This document shows, piece after piece, positions 63,825 through 64,000 of a stretch of 64,000 bases of DNA. Position 1 is the stretch's first letter; every line of letters begins with the position of its first letter. The stretch is from GWE2-42-39 sp963662895 (GTDB lineage Bacteria; Bacteroidota; Bacteroidia; Bacteroidales; Prolixibacteraceae), in the NCBI GenBank assembly GCA_963662895.1, contig OY759981.1, positions 2,108,001 through 2,172,000 on the forward strand. Direction: 5' to 3'. Position numbers and translations under genes: made by a program. The notes beneath the pieces were generated by a model. That model was given only the letters and a program-made list of their open reading frames with translations, ran no database searches and was not told where the DNA came from.

Positions 63825-64000
63825 TTATTTATCTGCCGGTTTAAACTTCCCATCGAATACCCTTCCAGTTCCATGCACACATAAAGGAAACCCAGTGATT
63901 TTAGTTCTCTCGATATCCGATCCATCAGTTTAGTGCTGAATAATTTTTTACGCTCTTCTGGAAGTAACTCAATACGGGCAATGGGGTCGTGGCTTCTTAC
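63821..64000 (-). CDS. larE: LarE C-terminal part, gene continues beyond window
   Basis: Sixty codons with the stop are visible on the minus strand; the rest lies beyond 64000. The ending HDPIARIELLPEERKKLFS and LGFLYVCMELEGYSMGS matches the C-terminus of LarE, the sulfur-donating ATP-dependent enzyme of nickel-pincer cofactor synthesis ('LGFKYVtlDLeGYrsGSmN'). Its TGA overlaps the larB start. The assignment relies on this tail and on the larB neighbour. Confidence 0.8.
   Translation of the reverse strand, partial: VRSHDPIARIELLPEERKKLFSTKLMDRISRELKSLGFLYVCMELEGYSMGSLNRQINK

Overview
The window looks like a chromosome segment of a Bacteroidota species, probably order Marinilabiliales (Prolixibacteraceae-like). 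This rests on SusC/SusD pairs with FecI/FecR-type regulation, a DUF4831 gene, GldA, the long Bacteroidota form of IspG, and -7 boxes of the TAnnTTTG type. The genus assignment is inference. No rRNA or tRNA gene was seen.

Layout. 1-5.1 kb: a DUF4831 gene (cut by the window edge), an MFS carrier paired with a PepD dipeptidase, a short inverted-repeat element and a small zinc-ribbon gene. 5.2-15.2 kb: polysaccharide utilisation locus 1, read leftward (ECF sigma, FecR, SusC, SusD, GH35 beta-galactosidase), next to a decayed second SusD. 15.3-21.6 kb: housekeeping genes metK, gldA, ispG and a HAD phosphatase, with a two-unit repeat array at 16.7-17.8 kb. 21.8-37.5 kb: a complete type I-B CRISPR-Cas locus (cas6, cas8b, cas7, cas5, cas3, cas4, cas1, cas2) and an array of 60 full repeats. 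This locus has two unusual insertions. The first is a 1.9-kb stretch between cas6 and cas8b, holding a leader-like motif, a 42-bp tandem repeat, a DUF6261-like gene and two small ORFs. The second is a GxxExxY gene framed by repeats, placed exactly in front of cas1.

37.6-48.5 kb: utilisation locus 2 (SusD, SusC, FecR and, 3.9 kb away, an ECF sigma gene). The gap is filled by a tandem array of four units: three non-coding and one carrying an IS110-family transposase gene with a single amber stop. All four units, and the two at 16.7-17.8 kb, share their end sequences. Both arrays sit at the same point of a short target sequence (CCCTTCGGT / CGGAATGACG). I read this as an IS110 element with non-coding satellites, the most novel-looking feature here besides the cas6-cas8b interval.

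48.7-58 kb: a leftward sugar-acid operon (UxuA, an SDR mannonate oxidoreductase candidate, Gfo/Idh/MocA, ThuA, DUF6807, UroD-like), a divergent AraC regulator and a GH29 alpha-fucosidase. 58.1-64 kb: gdhA, a B12-binding radical SAM protein, a membrane LytTR regulator, a conserved secreted protein, and larB with the end of larE. Together the region combines polysaccharide capture and breakdown with adaptive immunity and several generations of mobile or repeated DNA.
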